Origin: Sphingobium subterraneum
GTDB taxonomy: Bacteria; Pseudomonadota; Alphaproteobacteria; Sphingomonadales; Sphingomonadaceae
Assembly (NCBI RefSeq): GCF_014199435.1
Contig: NZ_JACIJP010000003.1
Span: forward strand, 62,001 to 126,000
Direction: 5' to 3'
Length of the DNA stretch: 64,000 bases
Shown here: positions 36,173 through 44,372 of the stretch, piece by piece
Numbering within the stretch: position 1 is the stretch's first letter
Layout: each line of letters opens with the position of its first letter
Made by a program: the position numbers and the translations under genes
Notes under the pieces: model-generated
Database searches by the model: none
What the model saw: the letters and a program-made list of their open reading frames with translations, nothing else
What the model was told of the DNA's origin: nothing

Positions 36173-38298
36173 GCCACATGTTCGTTGCATTGCGACGCTG
36201 GTGGCCGCCCGCGCTGCTGATCGTACTGATCGTCTTCTACGCGGCATTCGATACGCTGAGCGCGCCCCCGCGTTTGCCGGACTATGCGCAGGTGCGCGAT
36301 GCGTGGAAACCTAGCGAGGCATGGCTTTACGATCGCAACGGCAGGCTGCTCGACCGCATCCGGGTCGATTACAAGGCTCGGCGCCTGGCGTGGGCGCGCC
36401 TCGATGATATTAGCCTGGCGATGCGCAATGCGGTGATCCGGGGCGAGGATCGGCGCTTTTCAACGCACGGCGGCGTCGACTGGCTGGCGCTTGGCGGCGC
36501 GGCGGTAGCGCGGCTGCGCGGCTACCCGACACGCGGCGCCTCGACCATCAGTATGCAGCTCGCCGCCTATCTCTCGCCGCAGATCGCCGCGCCCGGCGCG
36601 CGTGGCTGGCTGGACAAGCTGCGGCAGATGCGCAGTGCGTGGGCGCTGGAGGAGGAATGGAGCAAGGACGAGATCCTTGAGGCCTACTTGAACCTCGCGC
36701 CGTTTCGGGGCGAGGCGCAGGGCATCGCCGCGGGGAGTATGACGCTGTTCGGCAAGCCGCCATCGGCGCTCGATGCGCGCGAGGCGGCGCTGATGGCGGC
36801 GCTGCTGCCCGATCCAGCCGCGAAGACGGACATCGTGACAGCCCGCGCCTGCCACCTCGTCGAGCGCGCCGACTGCGCCAACCTCCCCGCGCTGGCCAGT
36901 GCCATGCTTGCCCCCGGCAGGCTGCGCGCGCTTGACCCGGGCCTCGCCCCGCATCTTGCCAACCATTTGTTACAAACCCCCGGTGCGCGGATGATCAGCA
37001 CGCTCGACGCCGCCCTGCAACAGGTCGCCACCCAGGCGCTGCGCCACCAGCTTCAAGGACTGGGGCCGGGCCGGGTGCGCGACGGCGCGGTGATCGTACT
37101 CGATAATGCGAGCGGCGATGTGCTGGCTTATGTCGGCGGCGTCGGGCTGGGGTCGACAGCGGATGCTGTGGACGGCGCGGGCGCGCTGCGGCAGGCGGGG
37201 TCTACTCTCAAGCCTTTCCTCTATGCGCAGCTGATCGAGCGCAAATGGCTCACCGCCGCGTCGATCCTCGAGGATTCCCCGGTGCAGCTCGACACGGCGT
37301 CCGGCCTTTATGTGCCGCGCAATTACGACAACGCCTTTCTGGGCCCTGTGTCAGTGCGCCGCGCGTTGGCAAACAGCCTCAACGTCCCCGCCGTGCGGGC
37401 GCTGGTGTTGGATGGGGTGCAAGACTTCCGCGACCGGCTGTGGGATTTGGGCTATGTCGATCTCAATCCGGATGGAGATTATTACGGCTTCTCGCTCGCG
37501 CTCGGCTCGGCGGAAGTGACGCTGCTTCAGCAGGCGAACGCCTATCGCACGCTGGCCAATCTCGGCCGCTGGTCGCCAGTACGGCTGCGCAAGGGCGATC
37601 TGACAGGCGTAGAGAAACCCCTGATCAATCCCGGCGCGGCCTGGATCACCGCCGATATGCTCGCCGATGCCAGCGCGCGCTCCGGCACGTTCGGTGTCGA
37701 TTCCGCGCTGCGCCTTCCGTTTTGGGCAGCGGCCAAGACCGGCACCTCAAAGGCAATGCGCGATAACTGGTGCATCGGTTTTTCGGACAAGTTCACTGTA
37801 GCGGTGTGGGTCGGCAATCTGGAGGGCGATCCGATGCGCGCGGTATCCGGCACAGCAGGCGCCGCGCCGGTGTGGCGGGACATCATGCTGGCGCTGCATC
37901 GGAACCGAGCCGGCGGAGCGCTATCTCACCCGGCGGCAGTCACAGGCGCACGAATAACATTCGCCCGCACCGGCGAGATCCCCCGCACCGAATGGTTTCT
38001 CGCTGGCACCAGCCAGGAAACTCTGGCCGAAGCACCCACGTTCGCCCGCCGCCCGCGCATCGTCAATCCGGTCTCGGGCAGCGTCTATGCAGCGGATCCA
38101 GATATCCCGGCGGATCGGCAGGGACTGGGCGTCTCCGTCACCGGCGCAGCGGGCTCATATCGCCTAACTCTCGATGGCAGGGGAATCGGCGATGTATCCT
38201 CCGCCCCGCAATTGCCGCTATTCCCCGGCAGCCATCTCCTTGCTTTGTTAGACGAGAGCGGACGCAGGATCGATCAAGTGCGGTTCACTGTGAGGTAA
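36160..38298 (+). CDS. pbpC: Penicillin-binding protein 1C
   Basis: A 712-residue bifunctional peptidoglycan synthase. An N-terminal anchor (LLIVLIVFYAAFDTL) is followed by the glycosyltransferase domain with Glu96 in RGEDRRF and GASTISMQLA, then the transpeptidase domain with Ser348 in GSTLKPF, SLN in ANSLNVPAV, and Lys526 in KTGTSK, and a C-terminal PBP_C domain (about 630-712). The gene overlaps the A2M gene by 13 bp; an in-frame ATG at 36178 is an alternative start. PbpC and A2M pairs are thought to repair and defend the cell wall after protease or envelope attack. Confidence 0.93.
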   Translation: MVTLSHMFVALRRWWPPALLIVLIVFYAAFDTLSAPPRLPDYAQVRDAWKPSEAWLYDRNGRLLDRIRVDYKARRLAWARLDDISLAMRNAVIRGEDRRFSTHGGVDWLALGGAAVARLRGYPTRGASTISMQLAAYLSPQIAAPGARGWLDKLRQMRSAWALEEEWSKDEILEAYLNLAPFRGEAQGIAAGSMTLFGKPPSALDAREAALMAALLPDPAAKTDIVTARACHLVERADCANLPALASAMLAPGRLRALDPGLAPHLANHLLQTPGARMISTLDAALQQVATQALRHQLQGLGPGRVRDGAVIVLDNASGDVLAYVGGVGLGSTADAVDGAGALRQAGSTLKPFLYAQLIERKWLTAASILEDSPVQLDTASGLYVPRNYDNAFLGPVSVRRALANSLNVPAVRALVLDGVQDFRDRLWDLGYVDLNPDGDYYGFSLALGSAEVTLLQQANAYRTLANLGRWSPVRLRKGDLTGVEKPLINPGAAWITADMLADASARSGTFGVDSALRLPFWAAAKTGTSKAMRDNWCIGFSDKFTVAVWVGNLEGDPMRAVSGTAGAAPVWRDIMLALHRNRAGGALSHPAAVTGARITFARTGEIPRTEWFLAGTSQETLAEAPTFARRPRIVNPVSGSVYAADPDIPADRQGLGVSVTGAAGSYRLTLDGRGIGDVSSAPQLPLFPGSHLLALLDESGRRIDQVRFTVR

Positions 38299-38422
38299 TA
38301 GACAACGAACTTTGTTCACCCGACACCAATCTCCTGCACCTTCCCTCACGCTCTTAGATAGTCTTTGAAAGACGCCGTCATGCTTGATTATTACGCCGCC
38401 ATAATCGAACAAGAGTGGCATC

Positions 38423-38796
38423 ATGAAACAGGCTCTCTCCGTCAAACTGATCGATAGCTGAAACGGCGCGGGCGGCGTTACGAGGTACGTGATACGACGC
38501 TGCCGGGCCTCTCGATCCGCGTTTCGCCCAATGGGCAACGGCGTTGGTCCGCCAATTATCGCTTCGGCACTCAGCAGCGGCGCTTGGGGCTCGGCGGCTA
38601 TCCGCAGACCTCGCTTGCGCGCGCGCGCGAGAAGATGGTCGAGATCTTGTGGCAGGTCGACGAGGGCATAGACCCGGCAATGGCTGCGCGCATCCACCAG
38701 ATTCGCTGCGCAGTTGTTCATGCAGGCGAAAAAGACATGATTTGGAAAACTTCGCTGACGGCAATGCAGCGATCGAACCGGTCCTCCCGCCGGTAG
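38423..38796 (+). pseudogene. Tyrosine integrase N-terminal fragment, frameshifted
   Basis: The start MKQALSVKLIDS is followed by an in-frame TGA. In another frame the sequence continues RRYEVRDTTLPGLSIRVSPNG, NYRFGTQQRRLGLGGYPQT and LARAREKMVEI, matching the N-terminal DUF4102 (arm-binding) domain of P4-like integrases. After about 90 residues it ends in unrelated sequence and a stop at 38796. The catalytic domain with the R-H-R-Y residues is absent. It lies 176 bp from the intact tRNA-Phe, the expected position for the integrase of this island. Confidence 0.82.
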
Positions 38797-38906
38797 CGCG
38801 GGCAGCTCTACTGATGCTAGGTGTTACACTCGGCCGTTAGATACAGGTTGTTCCACAGCATTTTGCTCTAATTGTAAACTCACCCGCAAACCCATCGCCT
38901 ACAGCC

Positions 38907-38926
38907 TGTTGCCCATTGTTGCCCCA
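38907..38926. repeat. Tandem TGTTGCCC(C) repeat, right end of island
   Basis: A copy of the tandem repeat seen at 23136 and 30137, one C shorter in the first unit, 47 bp from the tRNA-Phe 3' end. The following AGCGGACC also follows the single unit at 22905. Confidence 0.7.
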
Positions 38927-38972
38927 GCGGACCGCGCAGGCGCATCAAACCATCGCTAAGTCATTGAAAATA

Positions 38973-39048
38973 TGGTGCCCGGGGACGGAGTCGAACCGCC
39001 GACACTGCGATTTTCAGTCGCATGCTCTACCAACTGAGCTACCCGGGC
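38973..39048 (-). tRNA. tRNA-Phe (GAA), island attachment site
   Basis: A complete 76-base cloverleaf with encoded CCA; the acceptor GCCCGGG pairs with CCCGGGC, and the anticodon loop CTGAAAA gives GAA. The first 45 bases as read on the plus strand recur at 22959. The gene stays intact after integration because the element supplies the matching 3' part. Confidence 0.97.
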
Positions 39049-39100
39049 ATGAGCGCGATGGGCGGGTGCCCGTCGCGGATCGGAGCGTGCGCTATAAGCA

Positions 39101-39304
39101 TCACTCCTCGGTGCTGTCTACCCCATAATCGCTGCTTTTTTGGAGTTCATCGTCATCGACCGGCTTGCCGGGAATGCGATAGCCGTCGCCCAGCCATGTC
39201 AGCAAGTCGCGATCCTTGCAGGCGCGGCTGCAAAACGGCGCGAACTCTGCCGCGGTCGGCTTCTTGCACAGCGGGCATCGTTCGTTCGCGCGTTCAACCC
39301 GCAT
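39101..39304 (-). CDS. yacG: DNA gyrase inhibitor YacG, zinc-ribbon protein
   Basis: A 67-residue protein. The zinc site is CPLCKKP then FCSRACKDRDLLTWL, i.e. CxxC and CxxxC with the conserved D-L-x-x-W motif. The acidic tail is usual. YacG binds GyrB and inhibits gyrase in E. coli. The gene overlaps the end of the RNase E/G-like gene by 11 bp and ends the infA-maf-RNase-yacG operon beside tRNA-Phe. Confidence 0.92.
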   Translation of the reverse strand: MRVERANERCPLCKKPTAAEFAPFCSRACKDRDLLTWLGDGYRIPGKPVDDDELQKSSDYGVDSTEE

Positions 39305-40310
39305 GACCTGCCTCCATTCCCAGGGTAGCGTCTGCGCGCAGCTCCACGCTGCCGCCCCGGCGTTTTTCCAGCCGCTCGATCCAGTCCGGCGCGCGTCGGA
39401 TGCGATCGATCACCGCCGGATGGCCAGTAAGAATGACCGCGCCGCCCGCGCCTGCGTTCCCGGCGTCATGGCGCTCGGCCCGCCGCAGCAACGCCATCGC
39501 GGCGCTCAGAACCGGATCTTCGCGCAGCAGTTCCATGAGCGACGGCCGCTCACGCTTGCGGATGATCTGGATGAAGCCGAAGCCATTGACCGCTGTCCGC
39601 TCGAAGGGGAGCGGCAGGACCTTGTCGATCTGCGCGGCGGCAATCGCCCGTTCGTCCTTGTTGTTCATGGTGGGCAGGTCGATGCCGATCGATCCCGCAA
39701 GGCCCATCTGGCGGATGGCGATGGCGGCAAGCTTTGCGCCTTTCGGCCCCAGTTGTGCGGGCGGCAGGGAGCCATCGACGTCGATCAGCACCATTGCGGG
39801 CGTCAGGAAAATGCGCAGCGCCGCCGCCTCGGTGCCGACCTCGCCGCTGCGGGCCTGTTCCATCAGCTCGCCCCAGCCATGCGCCTCCAGGGCGTCCTCT
39901 TCATGCGCGGGGCACGGCCGCACCGGCACACCTGTCGCACGGATGCGCTGCAGCAGGCTCGGTCCGGGGTGCGCCTTGATTCCGGGCTGAGCCGCCCGCC
40001 CCTTCGCGAGTTTGTCCCGGCTGCTTTCCGTGCCGGCTTCGGCAATCCGTTCGCGGGTGATCTCGACCAGCAGCAGGCCCCCTTCCGCGGTCTTCGGGGG
40101 GATCGGCTCGATCAGCACATCCTCTCCGCTTTCGAGCCGGACGATGCCACGCTTCTTCGGAATGAGTGTGCGGACCAGACGCCCCTGCGCCACCGTTCCG
40201 GCAAGCGCGCGCTTGCCCTCCCGCTCGATCAGCGCCTCAAGGATGCGGCCGTGGTCGACCAGCGCCGCGCGGCTTTCGCCGATGCCTTCCTCGTACAACC
40301 ACTCAGCCAT
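39294..40310 (-). CDS. Ribonuclease E/G family protein
   Basis: A 338-residue protein related to the RNase E/G catalytic core but short for the family (RNase G is about 490). It has RAALVDHGRILEALIE at the start, the DNase-like subdomain segment VLIDVDGSLPPAQ with catalytic-type Asp, IGIDLPTMNNKDERA, and NGFGFIQIIRKRERPSL. The S1 domain is not evident. Such compact Rng-like genes are conserved between maf and yacG in alphaproteobacteria. ATG 40310 overlaps the end of maf by 8 bp. Confidence 0.82.
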   Translation of the reverse strand: MAEWLYEEGIGESRAALVDHGRILEALIEREGKRALAGTVAQGRLVRTLIPKKRGIVRLESGEDVLIEPIPPKTAEGGLLLVEITRERIAEAGTESSRDKLAKGRAAQPGIKAHPGPSLLQRIRATGVPVRPCPAHEEDALEAHGWGELMEQARSGEVGTEAAALRIFLTPAMVLIDVDGSLPPAQLGPKGAKLAAIAIRQMGLAGSIGIDLPTMNNKDERAIAAAQIDKVLPLPFERTAVNGFGFIQIIRKRERPSLMELLREDPVLSAAMALLRRAERHDAGNAGAGGAVILTGHPAVIDRIRRAPDWIERLEKRRGGSVELRADATLGMEAGHAG

Positions 40311-40875
40311 GAACATATCCTGCCGCGCTTAGAAGGACGCGCGTTTCATAAAGAGGGAGACCGACGACGCCTGAGTGACTGCCCGAAAGCGCCCGGATCA
40401 GGCCCGCCGCCCTGCCCTGGATCGCATAGCCGCCTGCCTTGCCATGCCATTCGTCGCACGCAATATAGGCATCGATTTCCTGTGCCTCCAGCCGCTTGAA
40501 CGTCACGATACTGTCCGACAGGCGATGGCGCGCACGCCCTTCCGCGTCGATCAGCGTAATGGCCGACAGCACATGATGCCGCCGTCCCGACAACAAGGAA
40601 AGGCAGGACCGGGCGTGCGCTTCATCCTCCGCCTTGGGCAGGATGCGCCGCCCTACGGCCACCACCGTGTCGCCCGCCAGCACCAGCGCACCGGGGTGCC
40701 GAGCCGCGACGATGCGCGCCTTTTCCGCCGCCATCCTCGCAGCATAGTGCGCAGGCGGCTCGTCCTTGCGTGGTGTCTCGTCGATGTCGGCGGGGTCGAT
40801 GGCATCGGGCACGACACCGATTTGCGCGAGCAGGTCCACCCGGCGCGGCGATGCGGACGCGAGGATCAGCCGCAT
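40303..40875 (-). CDS. maf: Maf-family nucleoside triphosphate pyrophosphatase
   Basis: A 190-residue protein hydrolysing non-canonical or methylated nucleoside triphosphates. The motif LILASASPRRVDLL at the N-terminus, VLAGDTVVAVGRRILPK, the SGRRHHVLSA region and GYAIQGRAAGL are all diagnostic. The gene starts 13 bp after infA and overlaps the RNase gene by 8 bp, so it belongs to the same operon. Confidence 0.95.
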   Translation of the reverse strand: MRLILASASPRRVDLLAQIGVVPDAIDPADIDETPRKDEPPAHYAARMAAEKARIVAARHPGALVLAGDTVVAVGRRILPKAEDEAHARSCLSLLSGRRHHVLSAITLIDAEGRARHRLSDSIVTFKRLEAQEIDAYIACDEWHGKAGGYAIQGRAAGLIRALSGSHSGVVGLPLYETRVLLSAAGYVHG

Positions 40876-40888
40876 ACGCGGCCCTCGC

Positions 40889-41137
40889 TCAGCTGCTGTA
40901 CCCGGGGCCGCCGCGACCGGGCATAAAGCGATAGGTGATGCGACCCTTGGTCAGGTCATAAGGGGTCAGCTCGACGAGCACTTCGTCGCCCACCAGGACG
41001 CGAATGCGGTTCTTGCGCATCTTGCCTGCGGTGTGACCCAGAATTTCGTGGTCGTTTTCCAGCTTCACACGGAACATCGCGTTGGGAAGCAATTCCACAA
41101 CGGTTCCGCGCATTTCAAGCAGTTCTTCTTTTGCCAT
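40889..41137 (-). CDS. infA: Translation initiation factor IF-1
   Basis: An 82-residue single S1-like OB-fold protein: [19 protein letters not shown], then [22 protein letters not shown] and a C-terminal RITYRF. It is somewhat longer than the E. coli factor (72 residues) owing to a Gly-rich tail ([11 protein letters not shown]), common in alphaproteobacteria. ATG 41137 is fixed by the universally conserved start MAKEE. It is first in the infA-maf-RNase-yacG operon. Confidence 0.97.
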   Translation of the reverse strand: MAKEELLEMRGTVVELLPNAMFRVKLENDHEILGHTAGKMRKNRIRVLVGDEVLVELTPYDLTKGRITYRFMPGRGGPGYSS

Positions 41138-41235
41138 AATATCCCGAATGATCTCGAATTGGCGCCGCCATAGACGCAAACCGGGCAAATGAAAAGCGTG
41201 CGGTTGCGATGAGGAAAACGCGGGAACGAGAAGGC

Positions 41236-42516
41236 TCAGCCGAACCGATCTGCCGCGTCGCCGATGGCGTCGAATATCCGCCCCATTTGCGCACGCGTGG
41301 TGCAATAAGGGGGCATGACGTAGATGGTGTTCCCGAGCGGCCTCAGCAACAGTCCGCGATCGAGAAAAAACGCGCGCAACAGCGGCGCCACTTCGGACAA
41401 ATAGCCGTTGGCAGCAGCACGCAGATCGACCGCCGCGATAGCCCCGATGCGCCGAGGATTTTCCAGCACAGAACGGTCCGACAGGCGCGCCAGTCCCTCG
41501 TCCATCGCCGCGCCGACCGCCCCGATCCGGCTAATCACATCCTCACTGTCCCAAATAGCGATATTCGCGTTTGCCGCCGCGCACGCGATCGGGTTCGCGG
41601 TGAAACTGCTGGAGTGGAAGAACATCTTCGCCCGGTCGGTAGACAGGTGCGCTTCGAAAATCGCCTCTCGCGCCAGCGTGGCGGCGAGCGCGACCGCACC
41701 ACCGGTCAGCCCCTTGGCCATGCAGAGGATGTCGGGCGTCACCCCCGCCTGCTCGCACGCCAGCAACGTGCCCGTCCGGCCCCAGCCGGTCATCACTTCG
41801 TCAACGATCAGCAGAACGCCGTAGTGCGCACAGATCTCCGCCATCCGCCGCAGCAAGAGCGCGGGATAGAACAGCATTCCCCCAGCGCCCAGCACCAGCG
41901 GCTCGACGATCAGCGCGGCGGGCACATCCGGCGCCCGGCACGCCGCCTCCAGTGCATCCAGCGTCGGCTGGATCGCGTCACCGTGCGGGAACGGGATCAC
42001 CTCCACGTCGAACAGCAACGGCGCATAGGCACGGTTGAACACGCCCCGCTCGCCCACCGACATGGTGCCGATGGTGTCGCCATGATAGCTGTGCTCCAGC
42101 GCGAGGATGCGGTGCCGCGCCTCGCCCCGATTGTGCCAATAACCCAGCGCCATCTTCAGCGCGACCTCCACCGCCGTCGATCCGCTGTCCGAATAGAACA
42201 CGCGGCTGAGCGGAGCACCGTCGGTCAGGCGCTCCCCGACCAACCGCACCAGCGAGCGCGCCAGCCGCTCGGCCGGTTCGTGCGTGTAACCCGCGAAGAT
42301 CATCTGATCGAGCTGCCCCGCCTGCTCGGCGATCGCGGCGGCGATGCGGGGTTCGCAATGGCCGTGCGTAATGACCCACCAGCTCGATATCGCGTCGATC
42401 AGCGTGCCGCCATCCGCGCGATGGAGCACAGCGCCCTCCCCCCGCGCGATCAGGGGGATCGGCTCGCGAAGGCCATGCTGCGTGAAGGGATGCCAGACCG
42501 GCGAACCGGCGGTCAC
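41236..42516 (-). CDS. bioA: Adenosylmethionine-8-amino-7-oxononanoate aminotransferase
   Basis: A 426-residue PLP enzyme making 7,8-diaminopelargonate in biotin synthesis. Key segments are WHPFTQHG at the N-terminus, the [11 protein letters not shown] motif, [35 protein letters not shown] with the PLP-ring Asp, and the PLP-binding Lys in MAKGLTGG. The C-terminal TTRAQM region is normal. It is last in bioF-bioD-bioA, overlapping bioD by 4 bp. Confidence 0.97.
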   Translation of the reverse strand: MTAGSPVWHPFTQHGLREPIPLIARGEGAVLHRADGGTLIDAISSWWVITHGHCEPRIAAAIAEQAGQLDQMIFAGYTHEPAERLARSLVRLVGERLTDGAPLSRVFYSDSGSTAVEVALKMALGYWHNRGEARHRILALEHSYHGDTIGTMSVGERGVFNRAYAPLLFDVEVIPFPHGDAIQPTLDALEAACRAPDVPAALIVEPLVLGAGGMLFYPALLLRRMAEICAHYGVLLIVDEVMTGWGRTGTLLACEQAGVTPDILCMAKGLTGGAVALAATLAREAIFEAHLSTDRAKMFFHSSSFTANPIACAAANANIAIWDSEDVISRIGAVGAAMDEGLARLSDRSVLENPRRIGAIAAVDLRAAANGYLSEVAPLLRAFFLDRGLLLRPLGNTIYVMPPYCTTRAQMGRIFDAIGDAADRFG

Positions 42517-43169
42517 CCGGCCTCCACTCCAATCACCTGCGCCAGACCGGCGATATCGATATGGTCGCGCGCGGCCGCGACGAGACTCGCGCCGTCGATC
42601 CTGTCCAAAAGGGGCAGACGGCCGAAGCTCCGGACATCCGCAATTCTCGGAATGACGCGCTCGTTCTCAGCATGGGCTTCGCCGGAAAAGAGGATGCCAG
42701 CCACCGGCACCCTGCGCGCGCGCAATGCCTCGATGCTGAGCAGGCTGTGGTTGATGGTCCCCAGCCCTGTGCGGGCCACCAGCAGAACCGGCGCCTGCCA
42801 CTGCGCGAACATCTCCACCTGCAGGAACGTCTCGCTCAAAGGCACGAGTACTCCGCCCGCACCCTCGACAACCAGCGGCCCGGAAACCTTCGGCAGATAG
42901 AGATGCTCGGGATCGATCCTCACCTCGTCGAAAAACGCCGCGAGATGCGGGGACGCGGGCGTCGAGAGATTATAGGCCTCCGGCAAAATTCGTTCGGCCG
43001 GCACCGCCCCCCATTGCGCTACCCTCTCGCTGTCCGTCATCGGGTCACGACCTGCCTGCACCGGCTTCCAGTAGAGCGCACCCGGGAGACTGGCGGCGAT
43101 GGCCGCAGAAACAACGGTTTTGCCGACATCAGTGTCGGTCCCCGTAACGCAGAGAACGCCTTTCGTCAT
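42513..43169 (-). CDS. bioD: ATP-dependent dethiobiotin synthetase
   Basis: A 218-residue enzyme closing the ureido ring of dethiobiotin with CO2 and ATP. It has the P-loop GTDTDVGKTVV near the N-terminus, YWKPVQAG, VVEGAGGVLVPL and RTGLGTINHSLLSIEALR. It overlaps both bioF and bioA by 4 bp (ATGA), so the three genes are translationally coupled. Confidence 0.97.
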   Translation of the reverse strand: MTKGVLCVTGTDTDVGKTVVSAAIAASLPGALYWKPVQAGRDPMTDSERVAQWGAVPAERILPEAYNLSTPASPHLAAFFDEVRIDPEHLYLPKVSGPLVVEGAGGVLVPLSETFLQVEMFAQWQAPVLLVARTGLGTINHSLLSIEALRARRVPVAGILFSGEAHAENERVIPRIADVRSFGRLPLLDRIDGASLVAAARDHIDIAGLAQVIGVEAG

Positions 43170-44308
43170 GCCGCTTCCGCCCCTTGTACCAGCGGCAACA
43201 ATGTCGCCGCCAGCCTGTCAATATCGTCTTCCGTAATATTAAGGGTCAGCGAAAGCCGCAACCGGCTTGTGTCCGCGGGCACCGTGGGCGGACGAACACC
43301 GCGAACGTCGAAACCCGCCGCCTGACAGGCCGCGGCGACGGCCATGGTCCGCCCATCACCGCCCAGCACGACCGGAATGATCTGGCTCACCGGCATCGCT
43401 AGGCCCAGCGGCGCGCAGATCGTCCGTCCGGCATGGTCCCGCAAACGGGTAAGCCGGGTCCGCAGTTCATCTCCCTCGCCGCAGCGTCGGATGGCGGCGC
43501 CGACCGCCACGGCGATCAGCGGCGAAGGAGCGGTCGAGAAAATAAACGGGCGCGCGGCGTTCACCAGCGTGTTGATCAGCAATTGCGGGCCGCAAACCAG
43601 CGCACCCTCCACGCCCAGGCCCTTGCCGCAGGTATGGAGCGTAAGCAGATTGTCCGCGCCCTCCAGATGCGCGGCTATTCCACGCCCGCCTGCGCCGAAC
43701 ACGCCCGTCGCATGCGCTTCATCGAGCATCAGCATCGCGTCATGCCGCGCAGCGATCGCCGCCAGCGCGTCCACCGGGGCACAGTCGCCATCCATCGAAT
43801 ACAGCGTTTCCGCGACGATCCACGGACGGCCTGTCTCGCCCTTTGCCCGCCAGCCCGCAATCGCGTCGGCAAAGGCCTGCACATCGTTGTGCGCCACGAA
43901 GACGCTGTGCGCCTTCGATTGCCGAATACCGTCATGCATGCTGGCATGGACGAGTTCATCGGCGACGATCAGGTCGCCGGGGCGCGGCAACGCGCTCAGG
44001 ATGGCGAGGTTCGCCACGAACCCGTTCGCCATGAACAATGCCGCATCCGCCCCAAAAAATGCCGCCGCCTGCTCTTCCAGCGCGACATGTTCGGGTGCGT
44101 TACCGCGCAGCAGCCGCGACCCTCCGGACCCCAGCGGCACCCCGCGCGCAAGCGCACCGCTCACCGCCTGGGCAATCGCCGGGTCCCGGCTCAGCGCCAG
44201 ATAATCATTCGACGAGAAGTCGATCCCCGCACGCGGCGCGAGCCGCCGCAACCGGTCCCGCCGGTCGAGCGCCGCCAGCCGCGCGGCATAAGGGGAAAGA
44301 GACGTCAT
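43166..44308 (-). CDS. bioF: 8-amino-7-oxononanoate synthase
   Basis: A 380-residue PLP enzyme condensing pimeloyl-thioester with alanine. Signatures are FSSNDYLALSRDP, GSGGSRLLRGN, the LMLDEAHATGVFG PLP-ring segment and the Schiff-base Lys in TCGKGLGVEG. The C-terminal PPTVPADTSRLRLSL is typical. It is first in the operon; the pimeloyl-supplying genes and bioB are not in the window. Confidence 0.97.
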   Translation of the reverse strand: MTSLSPYAARLAALDRRDRLRRLAPRAGIDFSSNDYLALSRDPAIAQAVSGALARGVPLGSGGSRLLRGNAPEHVALEEQAAAFFGADAALFMANGFVANLAILSALPRPGDLIVADELVHASMHDGIRQSKAHSVFVAHNDVQAFADAIAGWRAKGETGRPWIVAETLYSMDGDCAPVDALAAIAARHDAMLMLDEAHATGVFGAGGRGIAAHLEGADNLLTLHTCGKGLGVEGALVCGPQLLINTLVNAARPFIFSTAPSPLIAVAVGAAIRRCGEGDELRTRLTRLRDHAGRTICAPLGLAMPVSQIIPVVLGGDGRTMAVAAACQAAGFDVRGVRPPTVPADTSRLRLSLTLNITEDDIDRLAATLLPLVQGAEAA

Positions 44309-44372
44309 CCCGCCGCTATAAATCCACGTCGGAGGATTTCCTAGCGGTTAGGCGGTCGAGCCACGCCCGGCC

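Larger units (their letters stand above)
22959..39017. mobile_element. Genomic island of about 16 kb integrated at tRNA-Phe
   Basis: The 45 bp at 22959-23003 are identical to 38973-39017, the 3' part of the tRNA-Phe gene from CCA to the anticodon loop. Between them lie accessory genes: a secreted four-gene cassette, imm11-type immunity genes with toxin debris, an alpha-2-macroglobulin/PBP1C pair, and an integrase remnant next to the intact tRNA. The part from 23 to 30 kb is visibly less GC-rich than its surroundings. Direct repeats at a tRNA 3' end plus an adjacent tyrosine-integrase fragment are the usual mark of an integrated element; with the integrase broken it is probably fixed. No conjugation, replication or phage structural gene is seen. 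Confidence 0.85.
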
